From Planctomycetota bacterium (GTDB lineage: Bacteria > Planctomycetota > Phycisphaerae > Sedimentisphaerales > Anaerobacaceae): a stretch of DNA of 53,005 bases. Positions within the stretch are counted from its first letter, which is position 1. Every line of letters starts with the position of its first letter. Of the stretch, positions 19,369 through 26,229 are shown piece after piece. A model generated the notes under the pieces. The model saw only the letters and a program-made list of their open reading frames with translations. It was not told the DNA's origin and ran no database searches. The DNA lies in assembly GCA_013349615.1 (NCBI GenBank), contig DUZJ01000016.1, positions 1 through 53,005 on the forward strand. Direction: 5' to 3'. Made by a program: the position numbers and the translations under genes.

Positions 19369-19602
19369 ATGAAATTTACCCTGTATTTTCTTTATACAAG
19401 AAATCGGACGGATCGTTCGTGTATCAAAGAAAAATGGATTCGCAATGCCATAGAAAACCCCTTAAGAACAGAGGTTCAGAAAGACGCCAGAATTCGAAAA
19501 TGGATATATGTAAAAGAAGTCGATAAATATTTGCGGGTTATTCTGCTCTCGGACGGTGTAACTGTACACAATGCGTTCTTTGATCGCAGTTTTCAGGAGT
19601 AA
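19369..19602 (+). CDS. DUF4258-like small protein, possible toxin
   Basis: A 77-aa basic protein. The segment RIRKWIYVKEVDKYLRVILL followed by DGVTVHNAFFDRSF resembles a widespread small family of the DUF4258/RelE-like neighbourhood that pairs with DUF2283 proteins; this is from memory. The following DUF2283 gene starts 4 nt after its stop. Such pairs are often listed as putative toxin-antitoxin modules, without biochemical proof known to me for this type. An alternative overlapping frame (19278-19526) begins inside the promoter and shows no family similarity. Confidence 0.6.
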   Translation: MKFTLYFLYTRNRTDRSCIKEKWIRNAIENPLRTEVQKDARIRKWIYVKEVDKYLRVILLSDGVTVHNAFFDRSFQE

Positions 19603-19606
19603 TGTT

Positions 19607-19813
19607 ATGAAGATCAAATACTTTACAGATACGGATACTGCTTTGATGGAGTTTTCAGACCATCAGGTGGCTCAGACCAAAGAGATAAATGAAAATATTT
19701 ATGTTGATTTGGACGCGGACGGCAATCTCGTGAACATGACTATCGAACATGCCGGCAAGCAGGCAAATATAGCTGAGATAGCTTATCAACAAATTGAAAA
19801 AAAGACCGCCTGA
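19607..19813 (+). CDS. DUF2283 protein, possible antitoxin partner
   Basis: A 68-aa acidic protein. MKIKYFTDTDTALMEFSDH, QTKEINENIYVDLDADGNLVNM and TIEHAGKQ match the DUF2283 pattern (short beta-rich domain ending in a helix). The ATG at 19607 has AGGAG eight bases upstream, so the longer frame from 19571 is rejected. Spacing from the upstream partner is 4 nt, which indicates cotranscription. Confidence 0.8.
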   Translation: MKIKYFTDTDTALMEFSDHQVAQTKEINENIYVDLDADGNLVNMTIEHAGKQANIAEIAYQQIEKKTA

Positions 19814-19848
19814 ACAGCAGACATTGTTGGCTTCTATCCCGGATGAAG

Positions 19849-19878
19849 TTGTGCAAACCAAATAAAATTTGTTAGAAT
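19849..19878 (+). promoter_or_regulatory. Promoter-like box, second copy
   Basis: TTGTGC (19849-19854), an 18-bp spacer and TAGAAT (19873-19878), inside a near-identical copy of 19275-19311. The copies differ by three substitutions and one inserted A. No small gene follows, unlike the first copy. Confidence 0.4.
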
Positions 19879-19954
19879 ACAGCTTATACAAGGCGTTTGA
19901 TTCAGTTATCGGTACTTTATGCAAAAGTAGGCTTTAGCTATGACAAAGTAAGTG

Positions 19955-20105
19955 TGATATGCCATATATGAAGTTTAATCTTGTGGCACGGGCATCCTGC
20001 CCGTGTGTAATAAATAAGGCTTAATTTGCCACAGATGAAGCGTTATCTGCCATAAATGAAGCGCCAGTTGTAGCATATTAAGCGTGATATGTCGCAAATG
20101 AAGCT
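19955..20105 (+). repeat. 21-bp direct repeats (one lone unit plus four in tandem)
   Basis: Units of exactly 21 bp lie at 20022-20042, 20043-20063, 20064-20084 and 20085-20105, around the core TGCCAYAAATGAAGCG. The third unit is most diverged. A further copy is at 19955-19975. The spacing is two helical turns, as would suit a DNA-binding protein, but no binding protein is known. Confidence 0.75.
19987..20005. repeat. Short GC hairpin between 21-bp repeats
   Basis: Perfect 7-bp arms CACGGGC and GCCCGTG surround ATCCT. It splits the lone 21-bp unit from the tandem array. The form is that of a REP-like dispersed element. Confidence 0.6.
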
Positions 20106-20113
20106 TATTATGC

Positions 20114-20142
20114 TTGTTTTAACGGTCTATATCTGTTATTAT
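20114..20142 (+). promoter_or_regulatory. Possible promoter of the HAF-repeat gene
   Basis: TTGTTT (20114-20119) and TATTAT (20137-20142) with a 17-bp spacer. The -10 is good and the -35 weak. It sits directly after the 21-bp array and would give a leader of about 240 bases. Confidence 0.4.
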
Positions 20143-20199
20143 GGGACAAGCATTGAGATGTTTGTGTTTTTGACAATTAAATACCTTAAAGTACTGAGT

Positions 20200-20385
20200 T
20201 TTTAGCGTTTCGTCTTAAACCACCAGTTTGAAAATCCAGAGACGCGTAAAAGTCGGTGCTCCTGGCAACAGGGGCATCGCTTGCGTATTGCTTACGGGCC
20301 TTGGCGGGCATCAACGGAGCACGATGTAGCAGTGCCCTTTTTAGTGCGCCGGGAGATACTAACAATTTTTGAGCAAGGAGAAGGA
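20200..20385 (+). ncRNA. Structured 5' leader of the HAF-repeat gene (unassigned)
   Basis: A long leader with several helices: CGTCT/AGACG around 20211-20245, a hairpin of 7 bp closed by a GCAA tetraloop (GCTCCTG/CAGGGGC, about 20259-20276), and GTGCTCC, which can instead pair with GGAGCAC about 60 bases downstream. The last two pairings share the GCTCC strand and exclude each other, as in a riboswitch or attenuator. I cannot place it in a known class. Confidence 0.4.
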
Positions 20386-20387
20386 AA

Positions 20388-22229
20388 ATGAAAACGCAGT
20401 TAATCCTTGCATTGGCAATAGTGGTTTTATTCTTTGGTTCTTTGCCGAGCACCTTCGCGACCACCGCTAATTTCCAAGCCCTTCCAGGTGTAGGTTGGCA
20501 AGCAATATCCGCAGACGGTTCAATTGTAGTTGGTGGAAACTATCGCTGGACGGCACTTTCTGGTTCGCATCATTTAGGTACCTTGCCCGGGGCTCTGAGT
20601 AGCTCAGCTCACGGAGTATCAGCAGACGGATCTGTTATTGTTGGAAACAGTGGAGGAAAACCGTTTCTTTGGACCGAGACCGGAGGTATGCAAGAAATTG
20701 ATATTGGGGCAGGCTATTCCGGTGGTAGTGCCAATGCTGTTTCAGCCGATGGCTCTGTTGTGGTTGGATACGGCAAAACTCCCACCGGTAGTGAAGCCAT
20801 TCGTTGGACAGTAACCAGCGGTGTTCAGGGTTTAGGTTATCTTCCCGGCGAGGAGTATATCAGTTCTGCAACAGGAGTCTCATCAGATGGAACAGTTGTT
20901 GTGGGAGCCAGCAAATCTGAGCTTTCTGGTCCATACAATTATGAGGCTTTTCGTTGGACATCTTATGCAGATATGGTTGGAATAGGAGAATTGCCCACAT
21001 GGTACAGGAGTATTGCTTGGGGAGTTTCGGCTGACGGAAAAGTAACCGTGGGCTATTGTATCTACTCTGGAGGTACGATAGCTTTTCGATGGACGGAATC
21101 AGGAGTGGTACAGCTATTAGGTGATTTGGACGGAGGTAGGCGTGAAAGCACCGCCTATGCGGTATCGGCCGACGGATCCACAATTGTGGGCAGTAGCGTA
21201 ACATCAGGTTCGACCGATGATATGATCCATGAAGCTTTTGTGTGGGATGAGGCTCATGGTATCCGAAATCTCAAAGATGTGCTGGAGACTGAATGTGGAT
21301 TAGATTTAACCGGCTGGTTGCTAACCGATGCCAAGGGTGTATCTGCGGATGGATTAACTATTATTGGTAATGGCTATAACCCGGATGGCATCGCACAAGG
21401 CTGGATTGCAACAATCACCGAACCGGCTACACCACCGATTGCTGATGCGGATGGGCCTTATACTATCTATGTTGGTGATACGCTTTCGCTGGACGCCAGC
21501 GGTTCAACAGATGATTATAACGATATAGTCTCATATGTGTGGGACCTTGACGACAACGGCTCTTTTGAGACGGACGCTGGAGGCCAGCCGGTCTTTGATG
21601 TCAATTATGCGTCTCTTCAATCACTCGGGCTTCTTGTTGACCATATCTACAATATTCACCTGAAGGCAACTGACAGTGAAGGGCAAAGTGATGTTGCCGG
21701 CAGTACGCTTATAATTGTTCCCAAACGTGCGATTGTTGTTGCTGTTGACATAAAGCCCGGCAGTTGTCCGAATCCTGTTAATGTCAAGAGCAAGGGTGTT
21801 CTACCGATAGCTATCTTAGGTACAGTCGACTACGATGTAACCACAATCGACCCAACATCTATCCGGCTAACTGGTGTTGAGCCGCTACGCAGCGGCTATG
21901 CGGATGTAGCTACGCCGGTATCGGATAGTAACGACTGCAACTGTATGACGACAGAAAGCCCCGATGGATTCCTTGACCTTACCCTGAAATTCAAGACTCA
22001 AAGAATTGTTGAGGCCGTTGGTGACGTCAATGATGGTGACGTATTGGAATTGCCACTTACTGGTGTATTGTCCGATGAGACGCCTATTGAGGGAGCCGAT
22101 TGTATCCTGATTCGTGGAAGACATAAGCCCATAAACCCAGCGGATATTAACAAAGACGGCGTTGTTGACGTGGCTGATTTTGCCATATTTGCACAAAACT
22201 GGCTGCAATCAAGCATTGTAGACGAATAA
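20388..22229 (+). CDS. Secreted HAF-repeat / PKD / dockerin-like protein
   Basis: A 613-aa exported protein. Signal peptide at residues 1-25 (cut near TFA-TT). Seven HAF repeats follow to about residue 330 (pattern GVSADGSVVVG...AFRWT), likely forming a beta-propeller-like fold. A PKD-like domain comes next (ADGPYTIYVGDTLSLDASGS, WDLDDNGSFE), then a beta domain common in these proteins (VDIKPGSCPNPVN, GVLPIAILGT, GDVNDGDVLEL), then one dockerin-like calcium helix (DINKDGVVDVADFAIFAQNW). AGGAG lies seven bases before the ATG. In frame behind the TAA the sequence continues with a PEP-CTERM-type tail (see next entry). Ligand and role are unknown; display on the cell surface is likely. Confidence 0.85.
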   Translation: MKTQLILALAIVVLFFGSLPSTFATTANFQALPGVGWQAISADGSIVVGGNYRWTALSGSHHLGTLPGALSSSAHGVSADGSVIVGNSGGKPFLWTETGGMQEIDIGAGYSGGSANAVSADGSVVVGYGKTPTGSEAIRWTVTSGVQGLGYLPGEEYISSATGVSSDGTVVVGASKSELSGPYNYEAFRWTSYADMVGIGELPTWYRSIAWGVSADGKVTVGYCIYSGGTIAFRWTESGVVQLLGDLDGGRRESTAYAVSADGSTIVGSSVTSGSTDDMIHEAFVWDEAHGIRNLKDVLETECGLDLTGWLLTDAKGVSADGLTIIGNGYNPDGIAQGWIATITEPATPPIADADGPYTIYVGDTLSLDASGSTDDYNDIVSYVWDLDDNGSFETDAGGQPVFDVNYASLQSLGLLVDHIYNIHLKATDSEGQSDVAGSTLIIVPKRAIVVAVDIKPGSCPNPVNVKSKGVLPIAILGTVDYDVTTIDPTSIRLTGVEPLRSGYADVATPVSDSNDCNCMTTESPDGFLDLTLKFKTQRIVEAVGDVNDGDVLELPLTGVLSDETPIEGADCILIRGRHKPINPADINKDGVVDVADFAIFAQNWLQSSIVDE

Positions 22230-22295
22230 CCGGCCACGCTCTTACTGCTCGGCCTCGGTGCGGTGACGTTGAGAAGAAAACGCAGAGCAAAATAG
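22227..22295 (+). other. PEP-CTERM-type tail in frame behind the stop codon
   Basis: After VDE-TAA the same frame reads PATLLLLGLGAVTLRRKRR, then AK and TAG at 22293-22295. This is the P-A-T, hydrophobic stretch and arginine cluster of PEP-CTERM sorting signals. With the preceding glutamate it would read E-stop-PAT where intact proteins read PEPAT. The stop removes the membrane/sorting tail unless it is read through or is a sequencing error. Confidence 0.8.
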
Positions 22296-22396
22296 TTTTG
22301 AGTACTGGATGTTCTATCTTTTTCCTTCGCATTGTTCTCGTTGAATCCCTTCGGATTCTCTCCAGAGTTTCTCAAGCTCAGAATGAGCGCAGATCC

Positions 22397-22427
22397 CGCA
22401 CCAATTTTGTTTTTTAAATTTGGTGCG
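22397..22427. repeat. Hairpin repeat, shorter copy
   Basis: 8-bp arms CGCACCAA (22397-22404) and TTGGTGCG (22420-22427). The left flank GCGCAGATCC matches the flank of the hairpin at 22793 (GCGCAGACCC), so they are copies of one element. Confidence 0.6.
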
Positions 22428-22468
22428 TGGACAATCTCCGAAATCCCTGTTCCCCTGATGTACAGCAA

Positions 22469-22545
22469 CCTGATACTCTGATATCCACATCCTGATACTC
22501 TGATAGCCCGATATCCACATCCTGATACCCTGTTTACCTGATAAA
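22469..22545. repeat. CCTGATA-type tandem repeats
   Basis: A 22-bp unit (22469-22490) built from CCTGATACTCTGATATCC is followed by a 30-bp version (22491-22520) and two shorter CCTGATA units. Confidence 0.6.
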
Positions 22546-22792
22546 CTTTTTTCTCTCCGCGGTTATTTTTTTCATTTTTTTTGTTGACAATTATTTGATA
22601 ATATGTTAATTTGGTTATATGTTTACCAAAAGGTAAACTTGAAGTCGCAGATCCGGCTTTAGACGGAACGCCGGAAGGCTATAGATAACTTGGAGTCAAT
22701 AGTGAAGAGTCTTGGAGCAAAGTGGAAACCCCTTAGGGAAATTACCCATTTTACCACTAATGAGCATCGAGAAACTCGTAGCGCAGCGCAGA

Positions 22793-22835
22793 CCCCGCAC
22801 CAATTGAGCTTGGCTCACGACTAATTGGTGCGGGG
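22793..22835. repeat. 13-bp perfect inverted repeat
   Basis: Arms CCCCGCACCAATT (22793-22805) and AATTGGTGCGGGG (22823-22835) around a 17-base loop. No T-run follows, so it is not a standard terminator. Confidence 0.75.
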
Positions 22836-22859
22836 CCAATAACCAATGAACTGTGAAAT

Positions 22860-23237
22860 ATGAACAATGAACTACTCACAAGCATCGAGAATCCAACTTT
22901 AGCTCACTTTAGGCATTTTAGCTCACTTTTCACTAACTTTTCCTCTACATTTGTAGAGAGCGCACTACAAATCAGCCCTTTTATGCAAAACAAACCCAAT
23001 TTCCAAAAAGTCAAATTGAACGTAAGCCGAGTTTCAACAAAGGATTACGAAAAATGGACACCTGGTGAACGTGGGAAAAACAAACCCAATTCAAACCCAA
23101 TCAAACCCAATCAAACCCAATTAAAGCCAATAAAATGCCAAAACAAACCCAATACAAACCCAAACAAAGCCAATTTCAAAGGCAAAAAAAATGCTGCTCT
23201 CAACCTTTATGCTGTGGGATATCTAAGGAAAAAATGA
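22860..23237 (+). repeat. Low-complexity repeat frame (K/N/P-rich), doubtful gene
   Basis: An open frame of 125 aa whose second half is tandem DNA (CAAACCCAAT units, 23083-23175) translating to KPN/NPI/QT runs. The first half contains MQNKPNFQKV. I recall similar frames scattered in many copies in related planctomycete genomes, where they look like dispersed repeats. No promoter or good Shine-Dalgarno is evident. I treat it as a repeat, not a gene. Confidence 0.55.
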
Positions 23238-23305
23238 TATTCTGTAACCGTTAAAATAGGAAATCTCAGATTGATTAGCCAATTAATAGCTATGGAAAAA
23301 CTAAA

Positions 23306-24178
23306 ATGAAAAAACTCAACATTGAAAAAGTACAAACATTAATCCGAATGGCAATTGAAGAAGACCTTGGTCCGGGTGATATGACAAGTAAGCTTCTCTT
23401 TAGAGACGATACTATTGCCAAATCGAATATCATATCACGCGAGGAAATAGTTGTATGCGGAACGGACGTTGCCGGAGAAATCCTCAGGCAATACGATAAA
23501 AGACTCAAGTTAAAGGTTTACGTCAATGACGGCGAATCAGCTTACGTCGGATGCAAAATCGCTGCAATCGACGGCCCATTGCGCTCCACGTTAAGTGCCG
23601 AACGGGTCATGCTCAACTTCCTGCAAAGACTTAGCGGAATAGCTACGACAACGCGCAAATTTGTCCGTGCCATTCAGGGGACAAAAGCGAGGATTTACGA
23701 TACGAGAAAGACAATGCCCGGATGGCGAATCCTCGAAAAATACGCCGTTCGCTGTGGTGGGGGATACAATCATCGCATGGGATTATACGACGGCATCCTG
23801 ATTAAAGATAACCATCTGGCGCAGCTCGGCAGAAACTTCTACCCAAAGCTGAAAAAAATAATCGAACAGGCTAAAAAGGTAAAGGGTGCCAAATTTATCG
23901 CTGTAGAGGTCGACCACGTCGACGACCAGCTCAACCATGTGTTAAAAATTCCAGGCATTGATATTGTGCTCCTCGACAATATGGGCCAGTGGCAGTTAAA
24001 ACATGCTGTGGATATGCGAAACGGAATGCGCAGCAAAAACAAAAAACCACTACTCGAAGCCTCGGGCAACATAACGTTGAGCAACGTTTCAGCTATCGCC
24101 CAGTGCGGCATCGATAGGATAGCCATTGGTGCAATTACTCATTCGGCAAGAGCCGTTGATATTGGACTCGACAGGTAA
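23306..24178 (+). CDS. nadC: Nicotinate-nucleotide pyrophosphorylase (carboxylating)
   Basis: Quinolinate phosphoribosyltransferase of de novo NAD synthesis: quinolinate + PRPP to nicotinate mononucleotide + CO2. The 290-aa length is normal. Motifs are EEDLGPGDMTS, ERVMLNFLQRLSGIAT, DTRKTMPGWRILEKYAV, CGGGYNHRMGLYDGILIKDNH (substrate-binding Arg/His/Lys), AVEVDHVDD, LLDNM, LEASGNITLSNV and GAITHSA. birA begins 3 nt after its stop, so the two are one unit of cofactor genes. Confidence 0.97.
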   Translation: MKKLNIEKVQTLIRMAIEEDLGPGDMTSKLLFRDDTIAKSNIISREEIVVCGTDVAGEILRQYDKRLKLKVYVNDGESAYVGCKIAAIDGPLRSTLSAERVMLNFLQRLSGIATTTRKFVRAIQGTKARIYDTRKTMPGWRILEKYAVRCGGGYNHRMGLYDGILIKDNHLAQLGRNFYPKLKKIIEQAKKVKGAKFIAVEVDHVDDQLNHVLKIPGIDIVLLDNMGQWQLKHAVDMRNGMRSKNKKPLLEASGNITLSNVSAIAQCGIDRIAIGAITHSARAVDIGLDR

Positions 24179-24181
24179 CCT

Positions 24182-24976
24182 ATGGCTTGCCCAAAGACCG
24201 AACAACTGGACCCTGACAGGATAAAAGCAGGTCTGAAAACCAAACGCATCGGCTCTAAAATCCTCGTCTATAATCGCACTTCAAGCACCAACGATATTGC
24301 TGCCGAGTACGCAAAGAATAAAAAAAATGATGGCCTGGTAGTCTTTGCCGAGGAGCAGACCGCAGGCCGTGGAAGGACCGGAACCAAATGGCACAGCGAA
24401 CCAGCAGATAGTATTCTATGTTCAATTGTTTTAACTGATTGCACACTGAATCCCGAGCTGCTCCCGCTTACCTGCGCCGTAGCAGTCGCCGACGGGCTGG
24501 GTAAAATCGGCGGCACCGAAGCAAAAATCAAATGGCCAAACGATATAATCCTAAACGGCAAAAAGGTGGCTGGTATCCTCCTCGAGTCAAAGCTAAATAA
24601 TCCCGGCGGTACTTATATCCTCGGCATTGGAATAAACTGTCACCAAAAGAGAGATTCTTTCCCCGAAGAATTGCAGCCAGTCGCAACAAGCATCGACTTT
24701 GAAAGTCACTCAACTGTCGACCGTATCTCGTTGGCAAAAAGAGTGCTTACCTCAATAGACCACTGGCTCGAAGTCGCGGAAAAAAACAGAAAAAAAGTAA
24801 CTGACCAGTGGCGTAAACTAAGCATCCAATTAGGCCACAGAGTAACGCTCCTCTTCAACGCCAGGAAATTTACCGGCAATTGTATCGGAATAGACCCCGA
24901 AAAGGGCCTAATCCTCCAGCTCGACACTGGCGGAGTTAGAATGTTCGACGCCGCACATACAGCCATCGTCAAATAA
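24182..24976 (+). CDS. birA: Biotin--[acetyl-CoA-carboxylase] ligase
   Basis: A 264-aa class I (non-repressor) biotin ligase that attaches biotin to the carrier protein of acetyl-CoA carboxylase. Visible motifs are SSTNDIA, the biotin/AMP loop EEQTAGRGRTGTKWHS, IKWPNDIILNGKKVAGILLE and GIGINCH. The C-terminal SH3-like domain is present (LGHRVTLLFNARKFTGNCIGID). There is no N-terminal winged helix, so it cannot act as a repressor. It follows nadC after 3 nt. Confidence 0.95.
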   Translation: MACPKTEQLDPDRIKAGLKTKRIGSKILVYNRTSSTNDIAAEYAKNKKNDGLVVFAEEQTAGRGRTGTKWHSEPADSILCSIVLTDCTLNPELLPLTCAVAVADGLGKIGGTEAKIKWPNDIILNGKKVAGILLESKLNNPGGTYILGIGINCHQKRDSFPEELQPVATSIDFESHSTVDRISLAKRVLTSIDHWLEVAEKNRKKVTDQWRKLSIQLGHRVTLLFNARKFTGNCIGIDPEKGLILQLDTGGVRMFDAAHTAIVK

Positions 24977-25338
24977 TCGTGACCTATGTTTATAACCGTC
25001 GTGGAGTATCTTTGCATTCGATTCTGTCCGATTTGGCATAAAAACCAAAACCTTCAGTTTCATTTTTTACAACTTTCTGCTATATTATTGTTTTCTGTCA
25101 ACACGTATTCTAATCTGGATTTTCTTGTTAATCGGTGACAAACAAGATTTTGATAGAAGTTTTGGAGTAAATCTGGTGTAATATTGTGTCCGGATGTTAC
25201 TAAGAGACTTATTTGGGAAATCTCGTCTGGATATTTTTACCGGGCGGGATACAGCATTGTGCAGATTGATTGTGTGTGGCAATCGTCTTGCGGCTTAGCA
25301 GAATTCCAACCGGAAACAGAAATGATGGAGGAAAGACC
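24977..25338. other. Intergenic region before the DUF1080 gene
   Basis: This 362-base AT-rich gap shows no gene, no clear promoter pair and no strong hairpin. Nothing further can be supported. Confidence 0.5.
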
Positions 25339-26076
25339 ATGAAAACACAAGCAAAGGTACTGATGTACATCACAGTTGTGCTGCTGTGCGGGGACTGCCC
25401 GGCGAGAGCTGCGGGTCCCCTGCAGTTCCGCGAACTCTTTAACGGCAAGGACCTGTCGGGATGGGTCAATGTAAATACGGCCGAGAACACGTGGACCGTA
25501 CGCGACCGCACGCTGGTATGCAGCGGACATCCTATAGGGGTTCTGCGCACAAAGCGGCAGTACGAAAACTTCATTCTGCAAATCGAATGGAAGCACATGG
25601 AGGCGGGTGGGAATTCCGGCGTGTTTGTTTGGAGCGAAGGAGCAGTGCCCGAAGGCAGGCGGCTGCCCAAAGGAGTTGAGGTACAGATTTTGGAACTCGA
25701 TTGGGTGAATCTACACAAAAAAAAGGACGGCACGCTCCCACCAATCGCTTACGTGCACGGCGAAGTCTTTGGTACAGGTGGTTTGAAGACAGTCCCGGAC
25801 AATCCGCGCGGCAGCCGCAGCAAGTCCATCGAGAACCGCTGCAAAGGAAGAGGCCAGTGGAACACATACGTTGTCGTTTGTGTAGACGGTGTCATCAAGC
25901 TGTCCGTGAACGGCAAGTTCGTCAACGGCATCAGCAAGGCAGCGATCAAGAAGGGCTACATCTGTCTGGAGTCCGAAGGTGCTGAAATCCACTTCCGCAA
26001 TATCCGGATCATGGAATTGCCGCCGGGCATCACAAACGCTGAGAGTGCCGCACCGATTGTTAAAGGCAAGCAGTAG
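25339..26076 (+). CDS. Secreted DUF1080 (3-keto-disaccharide hydrolase-like) protein
   Basis: A 245-aa protein with signal peptide (residues 1-24, ending CPARA-A). The single domain is a concanavalin-like jelly roll of the DUF1080 family: [65 protein letters not shown] and VNGKFVN. DUF1080 proteins are abundant in Planctomycetota; some act on 3-keto sugars. GGAGGAAAG lies three bases before the ATG at 25339, so the upstream in-frame start at 25270 is rejected. It precedes the GH29 gene by 153 bases in the same direction, suggesting a small glycan-degradation locus. Confidence 0.9.
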   Translation: MKTQAKVLMYITVVLLCGDCPARAAGPLQFRELFNGKDLSGWVNVNTAENTWTVRDRTLVCSGHPIGVLRTKRQYENFILQIEWKHMEAGGNSGVFVWSEGAVPEGRRLPKGVEVQILELDWVNLHKKKDGTLPPIAYVHGEVFGTGGLKTVPDNPRGSRSKSIENRCKGRGQWNTYVVVCVDGVIKLSVNGKFVNGISKAAIKKGYICLESEGAEIHFRNIRIMELPPGITNAESAAPIVKGKQ

Positions 26077-26229
26077 CCATTAGCTGTCTGCCCCGCGCAT
26101 CAGCGGAGGGTAAGAAGAGTAGCAGGGTAGAAAATACCGACAAGAGATGCTTATCGGCTGGCCATGTGCAACATCTGAATTAATTGTTTTCGTGTAATCA
26201 CGAACGCTATAAAAGGAAAGGGTCGAAAA

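Larger units (their letters stand above)
19814..20387. other. Non-coding repeat and leader region before the HAF gene
   Basis: This 574-base gap holds, in order: a second copy of the promoter-like box (19846-19883), a lone 21-bp unit (19955-19975), a hairpin (19987-20005), a four-copy 21-bp tandem array (20022-20105), a weak promoter candidate (20114-20142) and a structured leader (about 20200-20385). No convincing gene is seen. Confidence 0.75.
22296..23305. other. 1-kb repeat-rich intergenic region
   Basis: It holds two related hairpins (22397-22427 and 22793-22835), CCTGATA tandem repeats (22469-22545), a TTGACA box at 22584 with only a weak -10 near 22607, a hairpin GTTTACC-AAAA-GGTAAAC (22621-22638), another small hairpin TCCGGC/GCCGGA (22652-22675), and the lysine/asparagine/proline-rich frame at 22860-23237. 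No dependable gene is visible. Confidence 0.7.

Noticed and set aside
19278..19526. Alternative 82-aa frame overlapping the DUF4258-like gene
   Set aside because: It begins inside the promoter box, has no ribosome site and no family resemblance; the 77-aa frame fits a known pattern.
20205..20300. Resemblance of AAACC...GAAA...GACGC in the HAF leader to a c-di-GMP-I (GEMM) riboswitch
   Set aside because: The flanking sequences do not form the required P2 stem around the GAAA loop, and the GACGCAAAGCC block is altered. It was kept as an unassigned structured leader.
22469..22545. Possible CRISPR array
   Set aside because: Units vary in length and abut each other without unique spacers, and no cas genes are present. 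The same applies to the 21-bp array at 20022-20105.
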